From: Roseiarcus sp963820775
GTDB taxonomy: Bacteria; Pseudomonadota; Alphaproteobacteria; Rhizobiales; Beijerinckiaceae
Direction of reading: 5' to 3'
NCBI GenBank assembly: GCA_963820775.1
Contig: CAWGBF010000009.1
Coordinates: forward strand, 372,001 to 436,000
Length of the DNA stretch: 64,000 bases
Below, in pieces: positions 27,167-36,148 of the stretch. Made by a program: the position numbers and the translations under genes. Numbering within the stretch: the stretch's first letter is position 1; every line of letters begins with the position of its first letter. The notes below the pieces were generated by a model that saw nothing but the letters and a program-made list of their open reading frames with translations, had not been told where the DNA came from and made no database searches.

Positions 27167-27439
27167 ACCATAGGAAATGCGGTGGAAGTTGCCGCAGCAA
27201 CGCGAGCACATTGGCCGGCCGTCGTTGAGCCTGAGACGGCGAACCCGCCTGTCGCATCGCGGGCACAGAAAGAAGGTCCAGGAGCCGCCGTTCGGAAAGC
27301 GCCGGTGGGCGAGCCTCACTTCTCGCTTGAGTTCGATCGCGCTAAAGCCGATCCAGACGCTCATCATGTCGGCGGTTATCTTGCCCTCGGCCCGGAGCTG
27401 CGAAACGCTCAGCGAAACCGGAAGACTTTCCAGCAACAC
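27161..27439 (-). CDS. Small zinc-ribbon protein, 3' end truncated by IS21
   Basis: 92 residues as read. A zinc-ribbon-like pattern FLCPRCDRRVRRLRLNDGRP followed by MCSRCCGNF gives two CxxC pairs about 18 residues apart. Similar small proteins with a WTFFLCPRC motif occur on rhizobial plasmids and phages. The function is unknown and I cannot name the family. The final Cys codon and TGA stop (27161-27166) are the terminal TGTTGA of the IS21, so the native C-terminus is missing. Upstream residues LPVSLSVSQLRAEGKITADM look like a short DNA-binding helix region. No clear ribosome site decides the start at 27439. Confidence 0.6.
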   Translation of the reverse strand: MLLESLPVSLSVSQLRAEGKITADMMSVWIGFSAIELKREVRLAHRRFPNGGSWTFFLCPRCDRRVRRLRLNDGRPMCSRCCGNFHRISYGC

Positions 27440-27826
27440 CTGTGCGCGGCCATGGCGCTACGATATCACGGCAGCCGACAAAGAGGGGAACGGCGATACA
27501 AGACTGAGATTGAGACTGACGCGAGATCGAGACTGTCTCAATCTCGCACCTGTTTGGCAGCATGAATCTCAAGCAACCAGGGCGATCGCGCGCAGCCTTT
27601 GGATCCGCGTTGCCCGGGCCTCGGCGCGCCCGGCAGCGGAGCCGTCCGATATGCGATAGCCAAGCCCGCGCGGGACAAGCACCTCGGTAGGCCGCCCGTC
27701 GGGCGGCCTTCTGGTTTAGGCCGACCCACGTTGCGTGCGAACACTCGGTCGATCCTGGCGCGTGCGCAAGCTTAGGCTGCGCAAAGCGGTTGTGTGCCAG
27801 CGATGCTGTGTTCGCCGTGTGGGCAG
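27440..27826. other. Intergenic, one strong hairpin
   Basis: No gene is supported here. The only notable structure is the GC-rich hairpin at 27690-27709. Confidence 0.4.
27689..27718 (+). terminator. Hairpin with T-rich tail, possible terminator
   Basis: GGCCGCCCG-TC-GGGCGGCC forms a near-perfect stem, followed by TTCTGGTTT on the plus strand. No plus-strand gene precedes it closely, so it may be a remnant. Confidence 0.4.
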
Positions 27827-28578
27827 TTAGAACGACATTGCGACCGGCTGGCGGGACCGCCGGAAACCCGCGTAGCCGAGGCCCACGAAACCGAGCAGCA
27901 TCATCGCCCAGGTCGACGGCTCCGGCACGCCCGGAGCGAAGCTCGTGGCGGTCGCCTCGCCCAGAATCGCGAACTCAAAATCGCTGGCGCCGTTGTCTGT
28001 ACCCGCAATGACACTGCCGAAATTTCCTGATGTCGCAATCGATATCAGGTAGCCGGCGTGGTTGTTGTTGTCGATCGAGGAGCCGAAGTCCGCGTAGAGA
28101 TCGGATGCACGCACGGTGCCGAGCAGGGTGCCCGTGCCATTCGCACCGGAATAGAACACGAAATAATTTGTGTCGTTCGGATCGTCGTAGTTCGGCGATC
28201 CCCAGACTAGGTTCAAATTGTTGCCCGGCAGGTTGAACGTCACGTTCCCGGAGTAAACGTTCCACCACTGATGGCTCGCGTCTGATGGGCCATAGGGGTC
28301 CCATCCGGGATTATTCGGCAGCGTTCCCGGGCTGCCGGTCTGCTGTTGCGCCATACCCGTTGTATCGACGGACACCGCTGAGTGTAGCTCGGCGCGGTCG
28401 CCGGATCGACTTCACCATTGTACGTCAGGCTGGTGATCGCTGCATTCGCCGACGCACAACCGAGAGAAGTCCGCGCAACGGCAGCGGCAACTGCCGATGC
28501 TGCCCGTAAGATACTCTTCAGTGATGTCCCCCAAGAGGCGTCTGCGACAATGCAATCCGCGAGCAATGAACGGTTCAT
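27827..28578 (-). pseudogene. PEPxxWA-CTERM sorting-signal protein, frameshifted
   Basis: The C-terminus reads VPEPSTWAMMLLGFVGLGYA followed by GFRRSR. This is a PEP-CTERM-type exosortase signal in its PEPxxWA variant: motif, membrane helix and basic tail. Before it lies a beta-rich extracellular domain with YFVFYSGANGTGTLLGTVRA and SASDLYADF-like sequence. The N-terminal part, SILRAASAVAAAVARTSLGC then ASANAA, is a signal peptide but lies in a different frame. One base is lacking near 28380 in the CAGCGGTGTCC stretch. With it restored the protein would be about 250 residues. No exosortase gene is in the window. Confidence 0.8.
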
Positions 28579-28829
28579 GTCGGAGCCGCTGCGGGCAGTT
28601 CGATAAGGGACGGAGGCCCGGCGCGTCCTGCTTCAAGGGGCCAAACTTCTGTCTTTTCGCGCCTCCGGTTGCTTGGGGTTCGATCGCCGGTCCGCTAAGC
28701 GGTCGAACTCGTGGAAGCCGCGTGGCTTAAAGCTTCGCCGCTTGAACTCCGCGAAGACATGTGGGCAACGGAATATCCAAACTATTCCGGACGATCGCCC
28801 CTCACCGAGGCTAAGCGCGACCGTATCTG

Positions 28830-29105
28830 GGAGCGCGTTTCAGCCAAAGCCGATCGAAATCACGCGGCCTGTTTTTCGGACGCGGCCCTATTGGGCATCC
28901 GCCGCGGCGAGAGGCGCGAACTCGTCCCGCCTAGGGCCGAGCAGGAGGTCATCCGCGAGACAGTGGCACTGCGGGCGAAGGGAAGGCCGCTGAGGGCCAT
29001 CGCCGACGCTGCGGGCGAAGGGGATTTAAGATTTCGCATGAGGGCATGGCGGGCGTTCTGAGCACGCGGCGTTCGTGGAAGATCACCGCCGGTCTGAATG
29101 GGCGA
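28830..29105 (+). pseudogene. Serine-recombinase-like C-terminal fragment
   Basis: Translation gives RRELVPPRAEQEVIRETVAL and RAKGRPLRAIADA. After a frameshift near 29010 comes KISHEGMAGVLSTRRSW. This matches the helical region of large serine recombinases that reads ELVPxxxEQ...LRAxGxSLRAIAxxM...KISHxGVxxVL. The catalytic domain is absent here; a scrap of one lies at 30365. Similarity was judged by eye. Confidence 0.45.
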
Positions 29106-29282
29106 GGCATTGCCACGGCGCGGGACGGCAAATGGGGACGGCGACCGTGCGAAATATCGCGGAGCGGGCGCAGGGCCTCGCGCGCAGGAAACCGCCGACG
29201 GCTGGTCCATGAGGCAACCAGATGTCGCGGCGATAGCGGTGAGCAAGCGGAACCAACTACAACCCTGGGTGCGCACGAAACA

Positions 29283-30129
29283 AGCGTATTTCTCCTGGCC
29301 ACTGGCGGCAAAGTGTTGGCCGTCATAGCGATCGAGCCCAGTGACCTCATGGTCGGTGTTAGGACCGTCGAAGATTGCGCGCTGGCTGTCCGTCAGTGAG
29401 GCTTGGGCTTTGGCGATGGGATTTATCTTCCGACCAGCCGTTGCCGCCGTTACTGCTCCGTGTGACGAAGAACGGCGCACTCACCCCCTGGGCACGGATT
29501 GTGTCTATCAGAGATTTGAGGTCCGACCGGTATTGGTCTTCCGGCGTGTGCAGGACGAAGTCTGCCGCGCCCTGATTTAAAAACACCCCGGTGATGGTGT
29601 AGCGCATGTTAGCCGCTTGGATCACCGCCACCATCATCTTGTTCAGGTCGCCCCCTTCGGCCCAGTGGTGTATCGCTGACCCGCCCACGGCGGCCGGGAT
29701 CAGAATGACGGTGCGATAGAGCCCCGACTGAATGAGCTTTGTGCCGAGCAAGGTCCATGTCTCCCCCAGCTCGCCGTCGGCCTCCAGCAGTGGCGACGCG
29801 GCCCGGTAGCAGTGACCCGCCGAGAAGTTAATCACCCGGTCATCTCCACTTTGATGCCGCTGGCCCTGATAATTGGCGGCGTTGGACTGACCGATTACCA
29901 GCAGGACGGCGGTCATTTGGTCCTGCAATAGACAGGCGATTTCGATCTTTCCGGGATAGCTGAGCAAGCGTCCGAACTGATCCTTCCCCGTGGGTTGATT
30001 GGTCAGTTTGGCGATCAGCCCTTTCAGTCCCGGGATTGGCCACGTCCGCTTCACACCAGCGTAGAGGCCAATCCCAAACGCCGAGATGCCGAGCGCGACT
30101 ATGAGCGGGACAAGAAAGATAAGGCGCAT
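29283..30129 (-). pseudogene. Sialate O-acetylesterase-like SGNH hydrolase, frameshifted and truncated
   Basis: Starts MRLIFLVPLIVALGISAFGI, a signal anchor, then LLVIGQSNAANYQGQ (block I with the catalytic Ser), AAVGGSAIHHWAEGGDLNKM (block II) and GVFLNQGAADFVLHTPEDQY (block III). The segment with the active Asp/His, LDRYDGQHFAASGQEKYA, is in another frame after an apparent extra A in GATAAATCCC near 29431. Downstream of QEKYA the sequence has no family resemblance. The frameshift makes the product inactive as read. It sits alone between recombinase scraps. Confidence 0.75.
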
Positions 30130-30364
30130 GGTCCACTCATCGCAGGGAGGCGGGAACGGCGCGCCCGATTGCTGTCGCCAAGCTCGATGGGTCGTCGCGT
30201 GACGTTCTTTTCATCAACGGCCTGATCGGCGCGGAAGAGGCAATTCCGAGGCTCAGGCCGCACCAGCGAAATCGCTTCGCCAGGTCGCCGCCGTCACAGC
30301 GCGCGGACGCCGGTGGGAAGCAGCGACGGTGCGGAATATCTTCCACCGAGTTGCATAAAGGGTG

Positions 30365-30480
30365 GTGGTTGTCGAAAGCCTCATGAAGCGGGACGTCAAG
30401 CTCCACCTGCTCGATCTCGGCGGCGACATTGCGGGCAACGGGCCCAGCAAGTTGTTTCGATCGCTACCGCCCTCGCGACT
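30365..30480 (+). pseudogene. Serine-recombinase catalytic-domain fragment
   Basis: Reads VVESLMKRDVKLHLLDLGGD then IAGNGPSKLF, which matches the resolvase-domain stretch LxxRGVxLHLLDLGGDVxGNG-SKLF, and then loses frame. It is cut by the left end of the IS3 element at 30480. The rest of 30130-30479 shows no gene. Confidence 0.5.
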
Positions 30481-31498
30481 GAACTGGACCCCATCCGTAG
30501 GACCACGAGGGGTTGAATTTAAGGTGTGATCTCGCCTGCCCTTGTCCTTCAAGAATCAGCTGCTTCTCGGTGCTTCTGTCTCTGCTGTGGGTATGTGGGC
30601 AACGCGTTTGCGTTGTCCAAGCGAAGCGGCATATCCACAGCCTTCGCCCCGCCTCGATTTTGTCCATGCCGCCGCGCCACACGGCCATCGGCATTTGGTT
30701 GTTCATCGCCTGGTGAGGGCGCCGAAAATTGTAGAAGGTCATCCAGGAACTGATGCCGGACCGCGCCTCGCAGCCATCGGCGTAGGCTTTCAAATGCACT
30801 TCTTCATACTTGATCGAGCGCCACAGCCGTTCGATGAAAATGTTGTCCATGAAGCGGCCGCGTCCGTCCATCGAAATCTCGACGCCGGCCGCCGCGAGCT
30901 TGCCGGCGAAAGCCTCGGCGGTGAAAGTGGAGCCCTGGTCGCTATTGAAAATCCGTGGCTTTCCGAACCGAAGCAGCGCCTCTTCCAGCGCCGCCGCGCA
31001 GAAGCTCGCATCGTTGGTGTTCGACAGCCGCCACGCCAGAACCGCTCGGCTGGCCCAATCGATGATCGCCACCAGATAGAGGAAGCCGCACGCCATCGGG
31101 ATGTAGGTCACGTCGGCCGCCCAAACGTGGTTCGGCTCGACAATCTTCAGGCCGCGCAGCAGGTAGGGGTATATCTTGTGCCCGGGCGCGGCTTTGCTCG
31201 TGCCGGGGCGCGGAACCAGCGCCTCGATCCCCATCACCCGCATCAACCGCCGCACTCGCTTGCGGTTGACCCCACGGCCTTCCTTGTTGAGTTCGAAGGT
31301 CATTCGCCGCGAGCCGTAGAACGGAAGTTCGAGATGCAGTTCGTCGATCCGGCGCATCACCGCCAGATCGTCGGCCCCGGCGAGGGGCTTGGCGCGGTAG
31401 ACCCCCGCGCGCGTCACGCCAACAAGCGCGCATTGGCGACGCACCGACAGGTCCTTGCCAGGCCGTTCGACCATCGCTCTTCGATCGGGTGCGCTCAT
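30464..31498 (-). CDS. IS3-family transposase OrfB (DDE integrase)
   Basis: 344 residues with the rve fold: VWAADVTYIPMACGFLYLVA (first Asp, near residue 130), RIFNSDQGSTFTAEAF (second Asp, near 190) and FMDNIFIERLWRSIKYEEVH (Glu, near 225). FYGSRRMTFELNKEGRGVNR upstream is the usual HTH_21 segment. The ATG at 31498 overlaps the orfA stop in ATGA, so OrfB may be made by coupling or by frameshifting into OrfAB. The last codons run 16 bp past the apparent IS end, so the C-terminal tail is partly host sequence. Confidence 0.93.
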   Translation of the reverse strand: MSAPDRRAMVERPGKDLSVRRQCALVGVTRAGVYRAKPLAGADDLAVMRRIDELHLELPFYGSRRMTFELNKEGRGVNRKRVRRLMRVMGIEALVPRPGTSKAAPGHKIYPYLLRGLKIVEPNHVWAADVTYIPMACGFLYLVAIIDWASRAVLAWRLSNTNDASFCAAALEEALLRFGKPRIFNSDQGSTFTAEAFAGKLAAAGVEISMDGRGRFMDNIFIERLWRSIKYEEVHLKAYADGCEARSGISSWMTFYNFRRPHQAMNNQMPMAVWRGGMDKIEAGRRLWICRFAWTTQTRCPHTHSRDRSTEKQLILEGQGQARSHLKFNPSWSYGWGPVQSRGR

Positions 31499-31864
31499 CG
31501 CCCTGGCCTCCTGGCCAAGAAATCCCGTTCGACCGTCAGTTGGCCGATCTTGGCGTAGAGCTTGGCCGTCTCGCGCTCGCGCTCCTCCTCGTCATCCCCC
31601 GAACCGCTCGCCCCTCGGGCGAACAGGATCGCCGCATTGTCGAGAACCTGCTTCTTCCAGGCGTAAATCTGGTTCGGATGCACCCCGTGCCGCTTCGCCA
31701 GTTCCGGAACCGTCGCATCCTCGCGCAGCGCCTCGAGCGCAATCTTCGCCTTGAACGCCGCATCAAACTTCTCGCGTGACTTCGTCATTTCTCGCTCCAT
31801 CGGTTGCGACAGAGCAGGACATTTCACACCTTAGCCAATGGTCCTAAATCCGGGGTCCAGCTCA
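30480..31864 (-). mobile_element. IS3-family insertion sequence
   Basis: Imperfect terminal inverted repeats: TGAACTGGACCCC at 30480 and its counterpart GGGGTCCAGCTCA ending at 31864. A second inner pair, TAAGGTGTGA (30520-30529) and TCACACCTTA (31824-31833), and a third, TAGGACCA / TGGTCCTA, lie between them. It contains orfA and orfB on the minus strand. It separates a recombinase scrap from the truncated IS110 element 5. Confidence 0.8.
31495..31788 (-). CDS. IS3-family transposase OrfA (helix-turn-helix)
   Basis: 97 residues from the ATG at 31788, which has GGAGCGAGAA upstream; a longer frame to 31827 lies in the terminal repeat. KFDAAFKAKIALEALREDAT and VPELAKRHGVHPNQIYAWKK form the HTH, followed by a leucine-zipper-like KLYAKIGQLTVERDFLARR. 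OrfA binds the IS ends and controls OrfAB formation. Confidence 0.92.
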   Translation of the reverse strand: MTKSREKFDAAFKAKIALEALREDATVPELAKRHGVHPNQIYAWKKQVLDNAAILFARGASGSGDDEEERERETAKLYAKIGQLTVERDFLARRPGR

Positions 31865-32653
31865 AACCTCGTGTTTGCTCGATGGTGCGGGCGCCGACGC
31901 CCGAAACGGAGGATGAGCGGCGGCTTTGTCGCGAGCGGCCCATGCTGATCGAGGAGCGGGTTCGGCACGTCAATCGGATCAAGGGCCTTTTGTTCTCACA
32001 GGGGGTGAGAGACTATGAGCCATTGCGCCGCAACCGCCGCAACCGGCTCGATCAACTGCGCGCGGGGGACGGCCGGCCGCTCGGGGAACGCCTAAAGGCG
32101 CAGATTGGGCGCGAGCTCGACCGGCTCGAATTGCTGCTCGAGCAGATCGCGGCGGTCGAGGCCGAGCGCGGCGCCCTGCTGGCTGAACTCGCCGGTCGCC
32201 GAAGCCGCGACAGCCAGGACGGACCTGCGCCTGCGGCGCCGCCGTCGCCGGTTGGCCTCCTGACGAGGCTCAAAGGGGTCGGGCCGGAGTTCGCCGCCGT
32301 CCTTTGGACCGAAGGGCTTTGCCGCTCTTTCGCCAACCGCCCGCAGGCCGACGCCTACGGAGCCTTACGCCGACGCCGTGGCGCAGCGGAGCGATCGCCC
32401 ACGAGCAGGGGTGTCGAAGACCGGCAATCCGCGGCTGCGCAAGACAATGCTTCAGCTCGCCTGGTTGCGGCTCATCCATCAGCCGCAATCGGCGCTGGCG
32501 CGCTGGTATCGTCAGCGGCTTCCCGGTATGAGCGGCAAGGCCGCGCGCAAGCGGCTCATCGTCGCCCTCGTCCGCAAGCTGTTCGTCGCCCTGTGGAAAC
32601 TCACCAGCGCCGGCGTCGTCATCGAGGGCGCCGCCATGAAAGCCTCCGCCTGA
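31865..32653 (+). pseudogene. IS110-family transposase 5, N-terminus missing, frameshifted
   Basis: Begins within the gene at KPRVCSMVRAPTPETEDERR right after the IS3 end, so the DEDD domain is lost. It continues RHVNRIKGLLFSQGVRDYEP, LDRLELLLEQIAAVEAERGA and GLLTRLKGVGPEFAAVLWTE. It shifts frame near 32370 into GVSKTGNPRLRKTMLQLAWL and ends KLTSAGVVIEGAAMKASA. The lost half is not present on the other side of IS3, so a deletion accompanied or followed that insertion. Confidence 0.88.
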
Positions 32654-33020
32654 AGTCAGGATGTCCGCACTCTTTCCCATCCGCCGAGGCCTGATCAGTC
32701 TCGGCCGATCCGGGTCGGCGACCGAATGTGAGATTGATCCGCCGCCACGCCAGATCGCGCAAACGGGCTCGAACCACGGATCGGAACCCGAGCGCCAAAG
32801 GACGCATCGCCATCGCAAATCCACTCTTGACAAGCCAAATCCCCATGTGAGCAATCCGGGGATAATATATAAATGGCCGCGTCGCCGCGCTCATCGAGCG
32901 CGGCTCCAAATGGCCGTGTAGATCCAAATGCAATCGGCTCCAGCATCTTTACTGAAGCGTCCCGCGCGCTTCTTCGACTGTCCATATCCGCTCCAGGCAG
33001 CGCGGCACGTCCGGCGGATT
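32654..33020. other. No gene seen (about 370 bp)
   Basis: Likely right end of IS110 element 5 followed by spacer. A short AT patch (GGGGATAATATATAAATGG) lies near 32860. No gene or RNA is supported. Confidence 0.4.
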
Positions 33021-34020
33021 TTAGTACTTCTGAATTCCGACCCACTGCTGCTCGGAATAGCGCTCGCCAGCGGCGAAGCCGACCGGCAGCGCGCGCTCAA
33101 TCTCTGCAAGCTGGGCGTCGGTCAGACCCACCGCCGCCGCGGCGGCGCACTCCTCGAGATGGCCCGCGGCGCGCGTGCCGGGAATGGGCACGACATGCGG
33201 CGCCTTGGCGAGCGTCCAGGCTATGGCCAGGGTGGCGGGCTTCAGCCCCCATGACTTGGCGAGAGCGAGGAAGGCGTCGAGCCGGTCGCGGTTGCCCGCC
33301 AGTTGACGCCCTTGAAGCGGGGATTGGCGTGGCGGAAGTCCTTTTCGCCGAAGCTCTCCACGTCCTGCAAGAGCCCGCTCAGATAGCCGCGCGCGAGCGG
33401 CGAGAAAGCGACCAGAAGCGCGCCCAATTCCGCGCAGGCCTGAATGAGGCCAAGCTCGGGACTCCGCGTCCACAGCGAATATTCCGACTGGACGGCGGCG
33501 ATCGGATGCGTGTCGTGAGCGCGTCTCAGCGTATCGGGCGCGACCTCGGAAAGGCCGATGGCGCCGATCGCGCCCGCTTTGACGAGGCGCGCCAATTCCC
33601 CGACCGTGTCCTCGATCGGAATCGATTTGTCGATGCGATGCACGTAATAGATGCACGTAATAGAGGTCGATATGGTCGACGCCGAGCCGCTTGCGCGAGC
33701 CGTCGAGAGCCTCGCGAATATGGGCCGCGCTGTTGTCGAAGAAGCGTGAGCCGTCGTCGCGTCGGCGAATGGCGAACTTGGTTGCCAGCGTGACCCGCGC
33801 GCGGCGGCTTTTGTCTTCCGCCAGGAACTTGCCGATCACTTGTTCGCAAAGCCCATCGCCATAGACGTTGGCGGTGTCCCAGAAATCGACGCCGAGCTCT
33901 AGCGCGCGCCAGCGTCCGCATGGACTCGGCTTCGTTCGTCGGTCCGTAAAAGCCGCCACAGCTCATGGCGCCGAAGCCGATGGCCGACACTGTTCCGCGC
34001 CGCCAAACACGCCGCTGCAT
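33021..34020 (-). pseudogene. Aldo/keto reductase, three frameshifts including a 13-bp tandem duplication
   Basis: Pieces in order are MQRRVWRRGTVSAIGFGAMS, LELGVDFWDTANVYGDGLCE (catalytic Asp/Tyr), VTLATKFAI (Lys), VDHIDLYYVH (His region), GAIGAIGLSEV, VQSEYSLWTR, AFSPLARGYLSG, NPRFKG, and WTLAKAPHVVPIPGTRAAGH to the end. ATGCACGTAATAG is repeated directly at 33638-33650 and 33651-33663. Deleting one copy restores YYVHRIDKS. Further shifts lie near 33900 and 33307. Net correction gives 328 residues, typical for the AKR superfamily (YakC/AKR13-like). As it stands the gene is inactive. Confidence 0.88.
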
Positions 34021-34073
34021 CGCCGTCCCCCCGGCCGTCAAGCCAGATGTTCTCGTCCAGGGCGAGAGGCAGC

Positions 34074-34853
34074 CTAAAGCCTCGCTTCGGTTGCGCCTTC
34101 AATCGCCTCGGCAAGGGCGTGCGCGAGGCATCGGTAGCCGAGGTCGCTCATGTGCAAGCCATCGCCGGACAACAGCAAGGCCAGCGCCTTGGCGCCTTTG
34201 GCGCTCCAGCTTTTCATCATCGCGTATCGGCTCAGCACCGGCACACGGTCTGCGGCGCCGATATCGTCGACCATCTTAACGAACCGCTCGTAGCGGACGG
34301 GGTCAGGGCTCTTCAGGGTGAATTGCGGGCCGACGAGCACCAGGGGAACGCCCGCGGCGCGTGCGGCGGCGACGCCGGCATTCACAGTGGCGCGGAACAG
34401 CGTTTCGTCGACGCCGACGATCGCGTCGTTGGTGCCAACCTGCCAGATCACGAGCCGCGCCCACCCGGACTTCAGCGCGCTTTTCAGCCGTTCGAGGGTC
34501 TTGGCGGCCAGTTCACCGCCGATCCCGGCGTTCTTCACGTCGAAGTCGACGCCCGTGTGCTTTTCGAGCTCCTGCTCGAGCCTGGCCGGATAGGCGTTCG
34601 CGGGGGAACTGGCGCCGATGCCCTCAGTCGAGGACGAGCCAATCGCCAAAATGTCGCGCGGAAGGCCGACCCTCACGTTCGGGAACGCAAGCGCGGCGCC
34701 GTTGGTCTCGAACACAGTGGTCTCGGTCGGGCACGAAACATCCTGGGCGCGCGCGGCGCTCAGAGTGATTAAGACGCAGGCAATCCCCGCCACGCACGCA
34801 AACGCGCTTCCTCGGTGACCGAACTTACGGCGTTGTGGCGGGCTTTTCTGCAC
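34074..34853 (-). CDS. SGNH/GDSL-type hydrolase, exported
   Basis: 259 residues with a signal peptide (FACVAGIACVLITLSAARAQ). Block I is ILAIGSSSTEGIGASSPANA with the catalytic Ser (SSS replacing GDS), block II Gly in KNAGIGGELAAKTL, block III VIWQVGTNDAIVG with the GxND Asn, and block V DGLHMSDLGYRCLA with Asp and His. All four catalytic blocks are present. The product is periplasmic and probably an esterase or lipase-like deacylase. It overlaps the 3' end of the OpgC-like gene by 85 bp and is likely co-transcribed with it. An acyltransferase paired with an SGNH hydrolase suggests acylation and deacylation of an envelope glycan; that is inference. Confidence 0.88.
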   Translation of the reverse strand: MQKSPPQRRKFGHRGSAFACVAGIACVLITLSAARAQDVSCPTETTVFETNGAALAFPNVRVGLPRDILAIGSSSTEGIGASSPANAYPARLEQELEKHTGVDFDVKNAGIGGELAAKTLERLKSALKSGWARLVIWQVGTNDAIVGVDETLFRATVNAGVAAARAAGVPLVLVGPQFTLKSPDPVRYERFVKMVDDIGAADRVPVLSRYAMMKSWSAKGAKALALLLSGDGLHMSDLGYRCLAHALAEAIEGATEARL

Positions 34854-35938
34854 TCGATCCAGTAGGCGATAGCGAACAGGGCGGCGACCGACACAACCGT
34901 GTACGCGAGGCCGGTGAACCGTTCAACCCCCGCGGATGCGTGCGGCGAGGCAGCCGCGAGCGCGGCCTGGCCGCAGGCGCTCAAGAACGAACCGGCGGCG
35001 AACACCGACAGGCTGTTGCGGCCAAGACTTTGAACGGCGTCGCCAAAAGCGCCCCGGACCACCGGCGCAAGGAATCGCCCGAACACTGTCGCCGTCGCGA
35101 TCAAATACGCCAATGCGACGAAGTGGATAAGGCGGGCCAGTCCAAGATCCTGCTTGGCGACGTCGAGATGCGCGGTCGCCGTGTCGCGGAGCCCAGGCGC
35201 AAGGCCGCCTTCGTTGGTCACGATCAGCGCGGCGCCGATCACCGTCATGGCGCTCAGCACGACCAGCCACGGAGTCGGCCGGGGGAGACCGTTGCGCCAC
35301 AGAATCGCGGACACGAGTCCGAGCGTAAACACGAGTTGCCAAGCGATCGGATTGAAGAACCACCCGCCGGGCTCCGGCCAGTTCGGGAGATTGAGGCCGA
35401 AGGTGCGCGCGACCGCATAGAGACCGACCGACACGATCAAAGCCAAGAGAGGGCCGCGCAGCGCGAGCGCGAGCGCGACGGGCGCCCACAACATCAGCAC
35501 CACATACAAAGGCAAGATATTGAAATAGCCCAGCTGATGGCTGAGGAGGGCAAGTCCCAAAAGGCCATTGCCGGGCGAGCCGAAGACGGAAGAACGTCCG
35601 TGCGCTTCGATCAGGTTCGGGACGCCGCTCATCCCATAAGCCGCCCCGAACACCGCAAGCGCGGCCAATGTCAACGCGATGTGCACGCCGTAAAGCTTGA
35701 GCGCGCGCTTGAGGCAGCCGCTAGCGACCGGCTCGATGCCATATTTGTGCGCTCTCGGCATATAGATGAGGCCGACCGACAAGCCGGACAGGAAGACAAA
35801 CGCCTCGGCGCTGTCGGAGAGGCCGAAGTTCCTCGGAGTCCAATTTTCGAGCGGATTGCCGGGAATGTGATCGATCAGAATTGCGATCAGCACGGCCCCG
35901 CGCCAAAAGTCGATGTCGCGGATGCGGTTTGGGTTCAT
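34769..35938 (-). CDS. OpgC-like membrane acyltransferase
   Basis: 389 residues from the ATG at 35938. The frame is open further up to 36076 but homology starts at MNPNRIRDIDFWRG. The N-terminal RDIDFWRGAVLIAILIDHIP holds the His typical of OpgC/acyltransferase-3 proteins. LSDSAEAFVFLSGLSVGLIY follows, then about ten membrane helices to the end. OpgC adds succinyl groups to osmoregulated periplasmic glucans. The exact substrate here is unknown. No opgG/opgH genes are in the window. The C-terminus overlaps the SGNH gene. Confidence 0.85.
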   Translation of the reverse strand: MNPNRIRDIDFWRGAVLIAILIDHIPGNPLENWTPRNFGLSDSAEAFVFLSGLSVGLIYMPRAHKYGIEPVASGCLKRALKLYGVHIALTLAALAVFGAAYGMSGVPNLIEAHGRSSVFGSPGNGLLGLALLSHQLGYFNILPLYVVLMLWAPVALALALRGPLLALIVSVGLYAVARTFGLNLPNWPEPGGWFFNPIAWQLVFTLGLVSAILWRNGLPRPTPWLVVLSAMTVIGAALIVTNEGGLAPGLRDTATAHLDVAKQDLGLARLIHFVALAYLIATATVFGRFLAPVVRGAFGDAVQSLGRNSLSVFAAGSFLSACGQAALAAASPHASAGVERFTGLAYTVVSVAALFAIAYWIECRKARHNAVSSVTEEARLRAWRGLPAS

Positions 35939-36148
35939 TTCATGCGCCTCGGCGCAAAAACGGCGCCACTCCTTGATCGGTTCCAAACAGCCGGGAGAAG
36001 GATTGGCGGCGACTGCTCGCGAATGCGGCCGCTGCAGGTGAATCGCCATATAGCGGGCGCGCAAATTCGTCGCCATTCACATTCATGACATTGAGGCTCC
36101 CTCACAGGGATTTGATCGCCACGCGTCGCGTGGCCAGGGGCGCCCCGT

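Noticed and set aside
30542..31558. 338-codon frame antisense to the IS3 orfB
   Set aside because: OrfB has the full DDE triad; the antisense frame has no domain.
34835..36088. 417-codon frame antisense to the OpgC-like gene
   Set aside because: Shadow of a GC-rich gene. The minus strand has membrane helices and a family match, the plus strand only charged low-complexity sequence.
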